Of a stretch of DNA of 64,000 nt, positions 1-9,604 are shown one piece after another (positions within the stretch are counted from its first letter, which is position 1; every line of letters begins with the position of its first letter). The DNA comes from Corynebacterium auris (GTDB lineage Bacteria; Actinomycetota; Actinomycetes; Mycobacteriales; Mycobacteriaceae). The notes beneath the pieces were generated by a model. The model had not been told where the DNA came from. It did no database searches and was given only the letters and a program-made list of their open reading frames with translations. The stretch is from positions 2,371,334 to 2,435,333 of the forward strand of contig NZ_CP047047.1 in assembly GCF_030408575.1 (NCBI RefSeq), read 5' to 3'. The translations under genes were made by a program, and so were the position numbers.

Positions 1-2831
1 GTGGCGAAGAGCTCGCTCGCGTACTTGCGGGCGATGTCCTCGGGGCGGATCAGACCGGACTGCAGCAGGCGCACCGTGAACGTGGAGGTTCCGGCGAAGG
101 GGTCGAGGATGCACACGCCTTCGTCGCTAAGCCCCCTGCCGAAGTGCGTGCGGGAGAGGTCGTCGGCGGCGCGGAGGATGAAGTCCACGATCTCCACCGG
201 GGTGTAGACGATGCCGAGGGACTCGGCCTGCTTCTTGAAGGCCTTCTGGAAGAAGCGCTCGTAGAGCTCCTTGATCACCTGCTGCTTGCCCGAGGCGCTG
301 GAGACCTCCGAGGCGCGCACGCGCACCGATTCGTAGAACTTCTCCAGCGACTCCGTTTCGGTCTCCAGGTGCGCGGCCTCGAGGGCGTCGGTCATGCGCT
401 GCATGACCTGGGCGACGGGGTTGTGCTGGGTGAAGGAGTGCCCCTCGAAGAGGGCGTCGAACACCGGGGCGGTAATCAGGTGCTGCGAGAGCATGCTGAT
501 CGCCTCGTCCTCGGTGATCGAGTCGTTGAGGTTCCCGCGCAGCCCCTCGACGAAGCGCGTGAACTCTGTGGTGAGCGCGGGGTTGGCGTCGTTAAGCAAA
601 GCCTTGATGCGGGTGATGTGCGACTGCGCGATGGTTGCGACATCGTCGGCCCAGTCCTCCCAGTAGGTGCGCGTGCCCACCTTGTCCACGAGCTTGGTGT
701 AGATCGCCTCCTGCCACTGCTCCAGCGAGAACAGCGCAACTTGCTTTGCGACGCCCTCATCCGGCGCCCTCTCAGCGGGCGCCGCGTCGCTGGCGTCGAG
801 TTTCTTCTTCGGCGTATCCACATGGTCGGCGTCGATGGGCAGCGTCGTCGCGTCGCCCTCGTTGAGCGCGATGGAGTTGATCTTGGCGTTGAAGCGATCA
901 TCGTGGGCGCGCAGCGCGTTCAGGATCTGCCACACCACCTTGAACCGGGCGTTGTCGTTCAACGCCTGCGAAGGGCTGACCCCTGGGGGCACCGCGACCG
1001 GCAAAATGATGTAGCCGTAGTCCTTGCCCTCGGCCTTGCGCATCACGCGGCCCACGGACTGCACGACGTCCACCATGGAGTTGCGCGGGTTGAAGAAGAT
1101 CACAGAATCCAGGCCAGGAACGTCCACGCCTTCGGAAAGGCAGCGCGCGTTGGTGAGCACACGCGATTCGGTGGCCGGGATGTCCGCCTCGAGCCAGGTG
1201 ATCTTGTTGGAGCGCTCGAGGGCGTTCATCGTGCCGTCGACGTGCTGCGCGGAGACCGAGACGTCGACGTTGTGCAGGCTGGCCTCGCCGGGCTCGGCGT
1301 GCTGGCGCAGCATCTCCTGGTGCGCCGAGACGAGGGTGGGGAACGCATCGGCGATCTGCTGGGAATGCCTGATGTCCTTCGTAAAAGCGACGGTACGCTG
1401 CATCGGCGCCGCCCCGACCTCGAAGCCGTCCTTGCCGCCCTGCAGCTTGCCGGAACGCTTGGCCAGTGCGTTCCACGCGCCGATGATCGCGGAGGCGGTG
1501 GTGAGGTTGACCAGATCGTTGGGGGAGTGGGCGAGGGCTTCGGCGGCGACGTCCTCGTCGACCGTCATGACCAGCACCTTGTAGTCCGTCAACAGGCCCC
1601 GCTCCACGGCCTCGCCGAAGCCGAGGCGGTGGAACTCGGGGCCGTAGATGGATTCATCGTCCATCGAGGCGAGCTCCGCGGAGTGGTCGGCGGCCTTGCC
1701 CTTGACGGCGTCGTCGAAAAGCCTCGGCGTCGCCGTCATATAGAGGCGCTTGGTCGCCTCGATGTACGCCCCATCGTGGACACGCACGAAGTTCGAGGCG
1801 TCCTCGCCGGCCAGCGTCACACCGGTGGTGCGGTGAGCCTCATCGCAAATGACCAGGTCGAAGGCCTCCAGGCCCTCCTGCTGCGCGTCATGGACCGCGG
1901 GCAGGGACTGGTAGGTAGAAAAGACGACATGCAGGCCCTTCGCGTGCTTGCCGCTGGCGAAGATCTCCGCGAGCTTACCGCCACTGGTGGAGACGGGAAC
2001 CTCAAGGTCATACGGGGCGATATCCTCCGCCGCCCGGCTGGCCTTCGTGTCCGAGCACACCGCGAAGCTGCGCATCTCCATCGTCGCTTGCGCCGTCCAT
2101 TCGCGCAGCGTCTGCGACAACAACGCGATCGACGGCACGAGGAAGAGAACGCGTGCCTTCCCGCCGTTGTTCTCCGCCATCTGCTCCGCGAGGCGCAGCG
2201 CGGTGAACGTCTTACCCGTACCGCACGCCATGATCAGCTTGCCGCGGTCGTGTGCCTCAAACCCGCCCACAACGCTCTCGATCGCCTCGGCCTGGTGCTT
2301 GCGCGGCGTGAATGCCTCCTTGCGGGTCAGGTTGATCTGCATCTCGGAGCCGGGGAAGACCACATCCCAGTTCACCGGTGCCGCCGCAATGTCGGCCATG
2401 CCGATGCGGCTGGTCTCAATCACCTGGTTTGCCAGCGCCGTCTCCGCGTTCTTCGACCACTTGTCCGTCGTTGAAATGATGTAGCGGTGAGAGAAATGCT
2501 CGCGCCCCTTCTCCGTTTCGAAGGACTGCCCCGAGGCCTCAAAGAAGGAATCGATGTGCGCCTTTTGGATGCTCGTGTTCGGCTTGTAGAACTTTGCCTG
2601 GATAGCAACCCACGTGTCATCGTCCTTGCGGTGCGCCACAATGTCGATCCCCGTGTCCGCGAGGCCCCCGTTATAGCGCCAGTCTGCCCACCGGCACACC
2701 TCATCGAACTGCTCCGCCAGGGAGGGGGAGGTGCGGAAGAAATTGACCATCAACTTCTCAAAAGCAATCCCGTACTTAGCCTGCGGCTGGTTCTCGCGGA
2801 GCTGCTCAAGCACTTCTGCAAAAGACGACAT
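1..2831 (-). CDS. Type ISP restriction-modification enzyme, N-terminal part (cut by window edge)
   Basis: A single chain of about 943 visible residues reading leftward off the window. An Mrr-like nuclease domain comes first: GIDIVAHR near residue 62 followed by an IQAK motif, the D...QxK arrangement of Mrr-type nucleases. A superfamily 2 translocase follows, with Walker A CGTGKT near residue 202 and DEAH near 329. An N6-adenine methyltransferase then begins with VYTPVEIVDF and motif I DPFAGTSTF at residue 910. This order matches LlaGI/LlaBIII-type ISP enzymes, where one polypeptide methylates and, after ATP-driven translocation, cuts unmethylated phage DNA. The catalytic NPPY motif and the target-recognition domain lie outside the window. 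The ATG start at 2831 has a CATAAT-like -10 shortly upstream, so the leader would be short. An antisense frame of 776 codons (144-2474) is only a shadow of this gene. Confidence 0.88.
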   Translation of the reverse strand, partial: MSSFAEVLEQLRENQPQAKYGIAFEKLMVNFFRTSPSLAEQFDEVCRWADWRYNGGLADTGIDIVAHRKDDDTWVAIQAKFYKPNTSIQKAHIDSFFEASGQSFETEKGREHFSHRYIISTTDKWSKNAETALANQVIETSRIGMADIAAAPVNWDVVFPGSEMQINLTRKEAFTPRKHQAEAIESVVGGFEAHDRGKLIMACGTGKTFTALRLAEQMAENNGGKARVLFLVPSIALLSQTLREWTAQATMEMRSFAVCSDTKASRAAEDIAPYDLEVPVSTSGGKLAEIFASGKHAKGLHVVFSTYQSLPAVHDAQQEGLEAFDLVICDEAHRTTGVTLAGEDASNFVRVHDGAYIEATKRLYMTATPRLFDDAVKGKAADHSAELASMDDESIYGPEFHRLGFGEAVERGLLTDYKVLVMTVDEDVAAEALAHSPNDLVNLTTASAIIGAWNALAKRSGKLQGGKDGFEVGAAPMQRTVAFTKDIRHSQQIADAFPTLVSAHQEMLRQHAEPGEASLHNVDVSVSAQHVDGTMNALERSNKITWLEADIPATESRVLTNARCLSEGVDVPGLDSVIFFNPRNSMVDVVQSVGRVMRKAEGKDYGYIILPVAVPPGVSPSQALNDNARFKVVWQILNALRAHDDRFNAKINSIALNEGDATTLPIDADHVDTPKKKLDASDAAPAERAPDEGVAKQVALFSLEQWQEAIYTKLVDKVGTRTYWEDWADDVATIAQSHITRIKALLNDANPALTTEFTRFVEGLRGNLNDSITEDEAISMLSQHLITAPVFDALFEGHSFTQHNPVAQVMQRMTDALEAAHLETETESLEKFYESVRVRASEVSSASGKQQVIKELYERFFQKAFKKQAESLGIVYTPVEIVDFILRAADDLSRTHFGRGLSDEGVCILDPFAGTSTFTVRLLQSGLIRPEDIARKYASELFA

Positions 2832-3292
2832 AAAGATGATTATGTCCCATCGAGCGCGCGCGTTTAGGGTTGAGCGACATCTGCGGGGGCCGTCGAGGCC
2901 GAATCCGCGTGCCGTGCAGCAAACTTCTGGTTCGCAACCGCCGTTGTCCTGCGTGGATGCCTCGGCGACGTACAAAGCCTATCTACCGCCGAGGCGTTGC
3001 TCCCCTCCGTTGTTCGGCCGTGCTCAGGCGTCGCGCGGGCTTTCTCGTTGGCTGCGCCCTTTGTATCGTCATCCGAGCGAGACGGCGCAGCTCAGGGTCG
3101 ACCCCGACAACCGCCGCGCTCGGGGCGCTGTGCAACCCCGGCCGAGCGCATCCCGTCTTTGTGGCGTTCGATTGCCGTGATCGCGCTGCGCCCGCGCCTG
3201 GCCAACGCGGCTGGGTTTACGGCGGCGTACTGATTCACACGCTTCACGCGCCTCACCGCTCCTCGCGCGCTGGGCGCATGACCACAAAGAAT
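2832..3292. other. No supported gene between the R-M gene and the IS fragment
   Basis: GC-rich sequence with only short overlapping frames on both strands, none with a recognisable product or convincing ribosome binding site. It may be decayed coding DNA, but I cannot assign it. Confidence 0.4.
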
Positions 3293-3957
3293 GAGCGGTT
3301 GTGTCCGTTGGCGTGGTGTATCTGTGACTGCCGGTGAGGGACCTGATGAATGTGGAGGCGGCCACCGCAGTACCTTTCGAATCAATTCTTACCTATCCTG
3401 GAAAGGAATAACCGCGAGTGGGCGCTGGACCCGATCATATCGACCCGACCGCCTACCTTGATGAGCTGCTCGCCCAAACATCCCCGGATCTGATGCGTCA
3501 GATGCTGCAGGACTTCATCAACCAGATCCTTCTCCACCCAAGCAGACAGCGTCTGCGGGGCTGACTACGCCACAGTCAGCGACACCCGCACCAACCACCG
3601 AAACGGCTACCGCCACCGCGACCTGGATACACGCGTGGGCACCATCGACGTGAGAATCCCGAAACTTCGCCACGGATCATTCTTCCCTTCACTGGCTGCT
3701 TCCGCGCCGCTTAAGAGCAGAACGCGCCCTGGCTACCGTCGTAGCTACCTGCTACCTCACAGGGGTCTCCACCCGCCGCATGAATGACCTTGTCGCCACC
3801 TGCGGGATCACCAACCTGTCGACATCGCAGGTGTCTGACATGGCCAAAGAACTCGACGTGATGGTCGACAACTTCCGCACCCGCCCGTTGGACACCGGCC
3901 CCTACTTCTTTCGTCTCGTGTGATGCGCTGACGAGTGACACGTGCGTGAAGGCGGGA
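3293..3957 (+). pseudogene. IS256-family transposase remnant next to the CRISPR array
   Basis: The sequence closely matches the element at 57737 onward, from the shared left-end sequence (GAGCGGTTG...) through the N-terminal transposase region (DPTAYLDELL, SPDLMRQMLQ, then TRTNHRNGYRHRDLD in another frame). The similarity stops about 19 bases before the first CRISPR repeat. Frameshifts and a stop interrupt the reading frame, and the catalytic half is missing, so no active transposase is made. The fragment has replaced whatever originally lay upstream of the array, including any leader. Confidence 0.8.
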
Positions 3958-3975
3958 CCTGACCCCCAACGGGAA

Positions 3976-4908
3976 GCTGGGGATCTGTTCACAAACCCCC
4001 TGGTAGACTTCGAGTCGGTGTCCTGCACCGGTTCCACTAGCTGGGGATCTGTTCACAAACCCCCTGGTAGACTTCGAATCAACACGCCCCAACACCGGAG
4101 TCAGCTGGGGATCTGTTCACAAACCCCCTGGTAGACTTCGCGGTGGCGCTGCTCGTGTGGGTCGCAAGCTGGGGATCTGTTCACAAACCCCCTGGTAGAC
4201 TTCCAGCCTGGCCGAACACTCGGCGACCATGGCTGGGGATCTGTTCACAAACCCCCTGGTAGACTTCTCACCTCCTTGCCGGGCTGGTTTCATTCTGCTG
4301 GGGATCTGTTCACAAACCCCCTGGTAGACTTCCGCGGTGAATGAATCCAGCCCAGTCACGGCTGGGGATCTGTTCACAAACCCCCTGGTAGACTTCCCAG
4401 ACGGGAACCGGCGCTGGGTTCGCAGCTGGGGATCTGTTCACAAACCCCCTGGTAGACTTCTGGGCCGTCAACCCCGGCCCGAGGACGCGCTGGGGATCTG
4501 TTCACAAACCCCCTGGTAGACTTCCCCGCCTTGATTGATTCGTCCGGGGTGAGCTGGGGATCTGTTCACAAACCCCCTGGTAGACTTCACCGCAAACATC
4601 ACACCCCGCTCATCCCGCTGGGGATCTGTTCACAAACCCCCTGGTAGACTTCACCAGGCGCGTTCAACGCTCACTAGCCAGCTGGGGATCTGTTCACAAA
4701 CCCCCTGGTAGACTTCTCACCATCGGGCGTTCGCGCGACCGAGAGCTGGGGATCTGTTCACAAACCCCCTGGTAGACTTCCCGCCACCCTGGCCGTGCAT
4801 GGCGATGTGCTGGGGATCTGTTCACAAACCCCCTGGTAGACTTCCTGCTCGCCGACTTCCACACCCCGCTTAGCTGGGGATCTGTTCACAAACCCCCTGG
4901 TAGACTTC
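3976..4908 (+). CRISPR. Type II-C CRISPR array, 15 repeats and 14 spacers
   Basis: Fifteen identical 36-base repeats begin GCTGGGGATCTGTTC and end CCTGGTAGACTTC. They are spaced 64 bases apart (65 once), giving spacers of 28 bases (one of 29). Repeats start at 3976, 4040, 4104, 4168, 4232, 4297, 4361, 4425, 4489, 4553, 4617, 4681, 4745, 4809 and 4873. The repeat resembles the type II-C repeat known from C. diphtheriae. Direction is inferred from the tracrRNA, whose anti-repeat pairs with the first 15 repeat bases when the array is read rightward. Each repeat ends in TGG-TAGACT, an extended -10 box, so each unit may start its own crRNA as in Neisseria. No terminal repeat is degenerate. I saw no match between spacers and the rest of the window by eye. 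Confidence 0.98.
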
Positions 4909-4953
4909 CTAGACTCGGAAAAACCCGCGTCTAGCAGGTCGGTCAGGGGGTTT
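4890..4953 (+). terminator. Possible array-end hairpin
   Basis: AAACCCCCTG in the last repeat (4890-4899) is matched by a perfect inverted copy CAGGGGGTTT at 4944-4953. A second inverted pair, CTAGAC (4909-4914) and GTCTAG (4929-4934), lies between them. The structure sits between the converging array and cas2 and could end crRNA transcription. There is no clear T-tract, so this is tentative. Confidence 0.35.
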
Positions 4954-4958
4954 CCTCG

Positions 4959-5264
4959 TTAGAAAATTAGAAGTTGGTCCGGGGTTTTTTCTGAGGTCTG
5001 ACGTGACCCGTTCCGGAATCTAAACGCCTCTGCCCATTGCTTGTCCGTTACGGGGACGATGCGCACTTCGCCATCGAGAGGCAATCTTGACTTGATCGTA
5101 GATGCCAATCTTGACAGATTGACCCCCAGCGGCATGTACCGAGTGTATACGCTGTATTGGACCATGCTGAAACCTTCGTCCAAGAGGAAATTTCGAAAAT
5201 CTGATGCGCTTTTTCTTTGTGGTTTGGTCTTCACAGGGAGATCGAACATTACTAGGCACCACAT
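4959..5264 (-). CDS. cas2: CRISPR-associated endoribonuclease-fold protein Cas2
   Basis: About 101 residues. It partners with Cas1 to insert new spacers. The N-terminal strand MWCLVMFDLPVKT carries the family Asp, and DEGFSMVQYSVYTRY is the typical second segment. The frame is open back to 5354, but the ATG at 5264, just after the cas1 stop at 5275, gives the usual Cas2 length and a start at the conserved first strand, so I prefer it. The longer version would overlap cas1 by about 80 bases. It is the last gene of the cas9-cas1-cas2 unit, and its 3' end faces the CRISPR array. Confidence 0.92.
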   Translation of the reverse strand: MWCLVMFDLPVKTKPQRKSASDFRNFLLDEGFSMVQYSVYTRYMPLGVNLSRLASTIKSRLPLDGEVRIVPVTDKQWAEAFRFRNGSRQTSEKTPDQLLIF

Positions 5265-5274
5265 GCCATCTTTC

Positions 5275-6183
5275 TTACCCGCCTTGGAGCTCAACAGTCC
5301 CGCTCCATTCAGGAACCGAAAGCCGCGGAATATCTCCCTCGACATACAGGCCAAATGACTGCGCTAGCCGAGTCAACGCGGTTGAAACCGTTGTGCCATC
5401 TTTGAGAAAAACTTGGCGAGAACAGGCCACAAGCGCCTTTTTGACCTCGGGATCATTCACCTCGCCGTCGAGAGGCAACGTGACAACAGCATAGTCCACC
5501 ACAGGACGAAAAGGCTCAATCAAGTCGTCGACCAAATTGAAAGCATTCGATCTTCCATGATGAAAGACACCATTTGCCGGCCATAAACCGGCCTCAAACA
5601 CGGACCTAATACAAAAGCCACGCAGCACCGTGTAGCCATAATTCAGACAGGCATTGAGGTTATCCCCGGATTTTCTTTGCCGTGTGAACGCCCCTTGAGG
5701 AGCAAAATGCTGCCAATGTAGTCTAGCCGCTTGCCCCTCCTTGTTATCCGGATCCCCCGAACGCACATCTTTGGCTAGTTGCAGAAGCCTTTTCTCGACA
5801 AGACCATTTCCCAATAGCCCGTGTACCCGTGCCTGCCCGCGAATTTTCGCTCTAATCAGTGCCGCCCACGCACTTTTTCGCCGGGGGAGACTCAATTCTG
5901 CCTGTGCAATTTGCCGGGCTCCTACCCGAGTGTGGTTGCTCCAGCTTTGCAGTGCCCCGACGGGGATTGATTTCCAGTCCGCGACCAATACCGGAATTCC
6001 CTCCGTGCTGAGCTTCAATAGTAACCCGGTGGCAATCTTCGATTTGCCACCTAGAGTTATCATCGCAACGTCACGCAGGTTGATGGCGTGTTCTTTATCT
6101 TTGGAATCCCTGACCACAATGTGACCACGCTTGTAGCAAAGCTCCCCTTCGAAGGCGGAGAAATCCAGAACACGCCAGGACAT
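5275..6183 (-). CDS. cas1: CRISPR integrase Cas1 (type II-C)
   Basis: 302 residues, the usual length for type II Cas1. It is the catalytic subunit of the Cas1-Cas2 spacer integrase. The metal-binding triad is visible: Glu149 in NKEGQAARLHW, His208/209 in GVFHHGRSNAFN, and Asp220/Glu223 in DDLIEPFRP. The N-terminal beta domain (MSWRVLDFSAFEGELCY) is typical. The ATG directly follows the cas9 stop (TAA-ATG, no gap), indicating translational coupling. All key residues are present, so adaptation could be active if a usable leader survives. Confidence 0.96.
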   Translation of the reverse strand: MSWRVLDFSAFEGELCYKRGHIVVRDSKDKEHAINLRDVAMITLGGKSKIATGLLLKLSTEGIPVLVADWKSIPVGALQSWSNHTRVGARQIAQAELSLPRRKSAWAALIRAKIRGQARVHGLLGNGLVEKRLLQLAKDVRSGDPDNKEGQAARLHWQHFAPQGAFTRQRKSGDNLNACLNYGYTVLRGFCIRSVFEAGLWPANGVFHHGRSNAFNLVDDLIEPFRPVVDYAVVTLPLDGEVNDPEVKKALVACSRQVFLKDGTTVSTALTRLAQSFGLYVEGDIPRLSVPEWSGTVELQGG

Positions 6184-9100
6184 TTAACCAGCCACCTTCA
6201 CCGACCTGGGTAGACCGGCCTCGGAGCCCAACCTGACCCGTCCATGCGCGTCTCTGCGAATAATGACCCCATTTCCCGGACCAAACACCCTGTTAACGGC
6301 AGGGCGCCAACCCGGGGAGTCAATTATCTTTCTCGAGTCTCCCGATACCTCGTTACCACCAAACTCAGTAGAGAACTGGGAAGGTTTTAATCGCAGTTTG
6401 CTATCACTGAAGAATCCTCTGACCCGCCAGCGCGTAACCTCGCCGAACTCTTCGATAAACGTAGCCACCTGGCCGGTCGCGATTTCAGCAGCATCCAGGA
6501 AAAGTTCATCCCCTACAACCAACCAGGTGACATATTCGGCGTTGCCGTCCCGGATTGCCTTTCTTAGCTTTGGTTCGGTTTGTCGCATGGACATGGTGTT
6601 TGGATGAAGCTCATACGTGAACAGATTCTCGTGCCGTGCCCGCAATAGATCCACGGTGTACACCCTCACCATCGCAAATGAGTCTGTCTTGCCCTTAATT
6701 CGGTAGAGCCTTGCATGGTGAAATGCGCTTCCCAATTCGACGTAACCACCACGGACTTTCATCGCCCCTGCTGATACAGGGAAAAACTCGATCGGGTCAT
6801 TACCAGTGAATCTCGAACCATTCACCCGAATCTGCCGTTTTGGGTCAGCGGGCAAACCGGTCTTCCAATCAAAGTCTGGCTCACGAGTCAGTGCGGTCCA
6901 GAGAGCTGGTGTTGCCGCGCGATCGATAAGATTCACCGGAAGTTCATCCCCAAGCTTGATTGATTGCAGTGGATGAATAGTCTCCTCGTGAGCGAGACCA
7001 TTGCCGAGTCGCAAACGGATGTTCTCGACAACCGGAATGCTGTCCTCGTCAATCGCCGCTTGAAGCATCGGGACAAGCCTCTTCATCCTTTGCTTCCATG
7101 CTCGATAGGCATTAATATCCGCAACGGTTCTGCCTTCAAAATCCTGCCACGCACCATAGGCCGGATCTGGGATGCGGTCGATGAACTGCTGCGCCCGCAG
7201 GGAATTGCGCTCGGTTAGAACCTGGGCAACCTTCCCCTGCATGAGAGCGATTACTGCAGCGTCAATCGCATGATGGCGCCTATCGAGGCGGTTCTTGCCG
7301 GTCTTTCCTCCGATGAGACGGAAAGAGTTATCGATCCCCGCGGCCCTGCGCGCGCTTGCAGTAACCTCCCCGCGGAATACCTGGACCTTGACTTCGCCAC
7401 CCTCGTGCCGTACGGGAAAGCGACCATGAATACGATTATGAAGCTCGACAGCCATCCAGGACACCGCTTCCTTGCTTCTCGCGTCCAAGGCCTCGTCTTC
7501 AGATTCACGTCTAAGGCGCAGAATCACATCCTTCTGAAACCGCTTCATGTCCGATGCTTTCAATCCTGGATCCTGGGGCCACTGGTTTACACGTTCGATA
7601 GCCTTTTCCAGTGAGACGTCGGGGATGGACGTTCTCCTTGCCCACACCGCGAAAGGAAGCTTTCCCTTCTCACGATTGCATCGACCGCAAACCGCGAGTA
7701 GGTTATACCGAGCGTTCGTTGCCCCGACTCCTGCCCTTGGCACGATGTGGTCCAGTTCTGCCGACTTGAAGTCAATCAGGGAACCACAGTAGGCGCATTG
7801 TCCATTCTGGCGTTGAATTGACTGAAAGCGCATGAGCTCAGAGCGACGAACCTTGCCCTCCAAACCGAGAGTTGAGCGCATCCTTTCCATGGACTCCTGA
7901 TTCCGGAGTGCTCGTTTATCTTGATCGCGCTCGATCTCACGTGCCGTCTTTTCGCTCTTGAACCCGTCACGAAGTGTCTCAATATTGATTGACTCTGGCT
8001 CTCCCCAGCGCGAAAGGGACATTTCGAGCCAGCGATTAACCCCCTTGAGAACGCGATCTACAGCAGGGTTTCCGGTTGGCTCGGCAATTGGGGACGCTTT
8101 TGGCTTCCAATCTTTGGCGACACCGAACACCGCCATTCGGGCGTCGCTGAGGTCTGCGACGTTGTTGAGCATATGCTCAGTCAGGTTAGCCAGAGTCTTC
8201 TCTGAGTAGGCGGATCGCCCGTCCGGCAGTCGCAAAGACTCGAGCTTTTCAAGTGATTCTTCTGAAAGTGTGCGTAACCGACTAGCTGCTTCAATAGCAG
8301 CAGGAGAGTCATCTTCAGGCGCATCAACATTTGAAAACTCTCTAACAAGCGCGTCTTTCGAGTCTTGACTAGCGGTCTTCCAAAACTCTCGAATCTCTTT
8401 GATCGTCGATGAGGCCATGGCGAGCTCAGTCTCGTTAATCGGTGGTGCCCCTGAAACTCGCTCTCCGTCGTCAGTACTGGTAGCGGTCCCCAACAGATGG
8501 CCCCTGTCGATTCCTAGAACCTCGGCGACGTCGACCCAAGTTGGTCGTGCAGGCGGAGATGGCGTGCGAAGAAAATCAAATGCGCGCTGTCTTTCTTCGA
8601 CCGAGAGGGGGCGGATTGAGTTCTTAATCGCGCATCCGTGATCTCGGATGCGCACATTCGCAAGTAGCGAGATGATTCTGTATTCCTGGAACTCCCTGAC
8701 CGCGCGCCAGGCCCTTGGTTGACTTGGATCTAATGCGTCCTTCCCAACCTGTTCCTTGGCTGAACCCTTCGGAGACTGAGCTGAGAAAACATGGTCTATA
8801 AGCTCGTTGATGAATCCGCGATCCATACCTTGTGCGAGCGAAAACGCGATGAGCTCGGTAGCAACGTCCTTCTGATGAAGTCGTGCAGTGAACAAGCCAT
8901 TCTTGCCGCGTAATCGCTTGGTTCCGTCGGGTAGAGCCACGACCATCTGCGCAACAGTGAGGCCAGCGACGTTTGTTTCGGGTAGGAGCGTCTTGAACTG
9001 CTCTTTAATCTCCAACAAATTCGAGGATGGCTGCGCGGGAACGTAGAGCGATTTTGTTAGGGTATAAGGGTTCCGCCATCCACGGTGTCGGGCGATGTGC

Positions 9101-9498
9101 CTTACCGCGATGGCGAATTTTCTGCGCCTCTCTGCTTCGTCTTCAATAAAGTCTGTCGCCAACTCCGCGCGTGCTCTCCATGCCTGTCCACTCTCTGCCA
9201 CGCCGAGATCTTCGATCGGGAACCCGTGGGCACGTAAGAAGTCATCTACCGCGGTAAGTCGCTTCTTGCGCCGACGGTACATTCTGCGAGTGCGCCGAGC
9301 CACCCCAGAGACTTTTTTTCGCGTCAGAGCGGTCTTATTCGAGTCTGGGTCCAAGCCACCATCGTGAATGAGTGACATTGCGTTAAGAATCTTGACTGGC
9401 ATCCCGTGGTCATCGACTTCGATCGCCGCCATTCCAAGCGAGCGAGAGCCTACGTCGAAACCCACGCGGTACTTAATGGTGGAAGTGGAGTCACCCAT
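6184..9498 (-). CDS. cas9: CRISPR RNA-guided endonuclease Cas9, compact type II-C
   Basis: 1,104 residues, close to the compact C. diphtheriae Cas9. It cuts DNA guided by crRNA:tracrRNA. Domains in order: RuvC-I (VGFDVGSRSLG, Asp15), Arg-rich bridge helix (ARRTRRMYRRRKKR), short recognition lobe, RuvC-II (SINIETLRDG), HNH (CAYCGS, then AELDHIVPR and a second CxxC, CGRCNREKG), RuvC-III (RRHHAIDAAVIAL), and a C-terminal PAM-interacting region. The frame is open upstream to 9864, but that extension overlaps the tracrRNA and is low-quality sequence. ATG 9498 has AAAGGG six bases upstream and begins MGDSTSTIKYRVGFD, as expected. All nuclease residues are present. GC content is lower than the flanking core genes, which suggests transfer. 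Confidence 0.97.
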   Translation of the reverse strand: MGDSTSTIKYRVGFDVGSRSLGMAAIEVDDHGMPVKILNAMSLIHDGGLDPDSNKTALTRKKVSGVARRTRRMYRRRKKRLTAVDDFLRAHGFPIEDLGVAESGQAWRARAELATDFIEDEAERRRKFAIAVRHIARHRGWRNPYTLTKSLYVPAQPSSNLLEIKEQFKTLLPETNVAGLTVAQMVVALPDGTKRLRGKNGLFTARLHQKDVATELIAFSLAQGMDRGFINELIDHVFSAQSPKGSAKEQVGKDALDPSQPRAWRAVREFQEYRIISLLANVRIRDHGCAIKNSIRPLSVEERQRAFDFLRTPSPPARPTWVDVAEVLGIDRGHLLGTATSTDDGERVSGAPPINETELAMASSTIKEIREFWKTASQDSKDALVREFSNVDAPEDDSPAAIEAASRLRTLSEESLEKLESLRLPDGRSAYSEKTLANLTEHMLNNVADLSDARMAVFGVAKDWKPKASPIAEPTGNPAVDRVLKGVNRWLEMSLSRWGEPESINIETLRDGFKSEKTAREIERDQDKRALRNQESMERMRSTLGLEGKVRRSELMRFQSIQRQNGQCAYCGSLIDFKSAELDHIVPRAGVGATNARYNLLAVCGRCNREKGKLPFAVWARRTSIPDVSLEKAIERVNQWPQDPGLKASDMKRFQKDVILRLRRESEDEALDARSKEAVSWMAVELHNRIHGRFPVRHEGGEVKVQVFRGEVTASARRAAGIDNSFRLIGGKTGKNRLDRRHHAIDAAVIALMQGKVAQVLTERNSLRAQQFIDRIPDPAYGAWQDFEGRTVADINAYRAWKQRMKRLVPMLQAAIDEDSIPVVENIRLRLGNGLAHEETIHPLQSIKLGDELPVNLIDRAATPALWTALTREPDFDWKTGLPADPKRQIRVNGSRFTGNDPIEFFPVSAGAMKVRGGYVELGSAFHHARLYRIKGKTDSFAMVRVYTVDLLRARHENLFTYELHPNTMSMRQTEPKLRKAIRDGNAEYVTWLVVGDELFLDAAEIATGQVATFIEEFGEVTRWRVRGFFSDSKLRLKPSQFSTEFGGNEVSGDSRKIIDSPGWRPAVNRVFGPGNGVIIRRDAHGRVRLGSEAGLPRSVKVAG

Positions 9499-9517
9499 CT
9501 TAAACCCTTTGATATAG

Positions 9518-9599
9518 ATCAAGCTCCGCCCGAAGACAGAGCTTGATGGAGCAATCAATGCCGCTAACGTGGCGGCACTTACTGAGGATCTGTTCCTAC
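9518..9599 (-). ncRNA. tracrRNA
   Basis: On the minus strand the sequence GAACAGATCCTCAGT (9595-9581) pairs without a gap with the first 15 bases of the CRISPR repeat (two G-U pairs). It is followed by AAGT, a stem-loop GCCGC...GCGGC (9560-9576) and a second stem ATCAAGCTC/GAGCTTGAT (9518-9547, 9 bp). Anti-repeat, nexus-like hairpin and 3' hairpin is the layout of type II tracrRNAs. The second stem is not followed by a T-tract, so the 3' end is uncertain. The RNA runs in the same direction as cas9 and ends about 20 bases before its start codon. Confidence 0.88.
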
Positions 9600-9604
9600 A
9601 GACA

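Noticed and set aside
144..2474. Open frame of 776 codons on the plus strand
   Set aside because: It is antisense to the type ISP enzyme, whose frame shows nuclease, helicase and methyltransferase motifs; the plus-strand product has no recognisable features and is a GC-driven shadow.
2880..3290. Several small overlapping frames such as 2997-3233
   Set aside because: No ribosome binding sites, no recognisable product and frames on both strands of similar quality.
5265..5354. Longer Cas2 start
   Set aside because: It would overlap cas1 by 80 bases and add residues without similarity before the conserved first strand.
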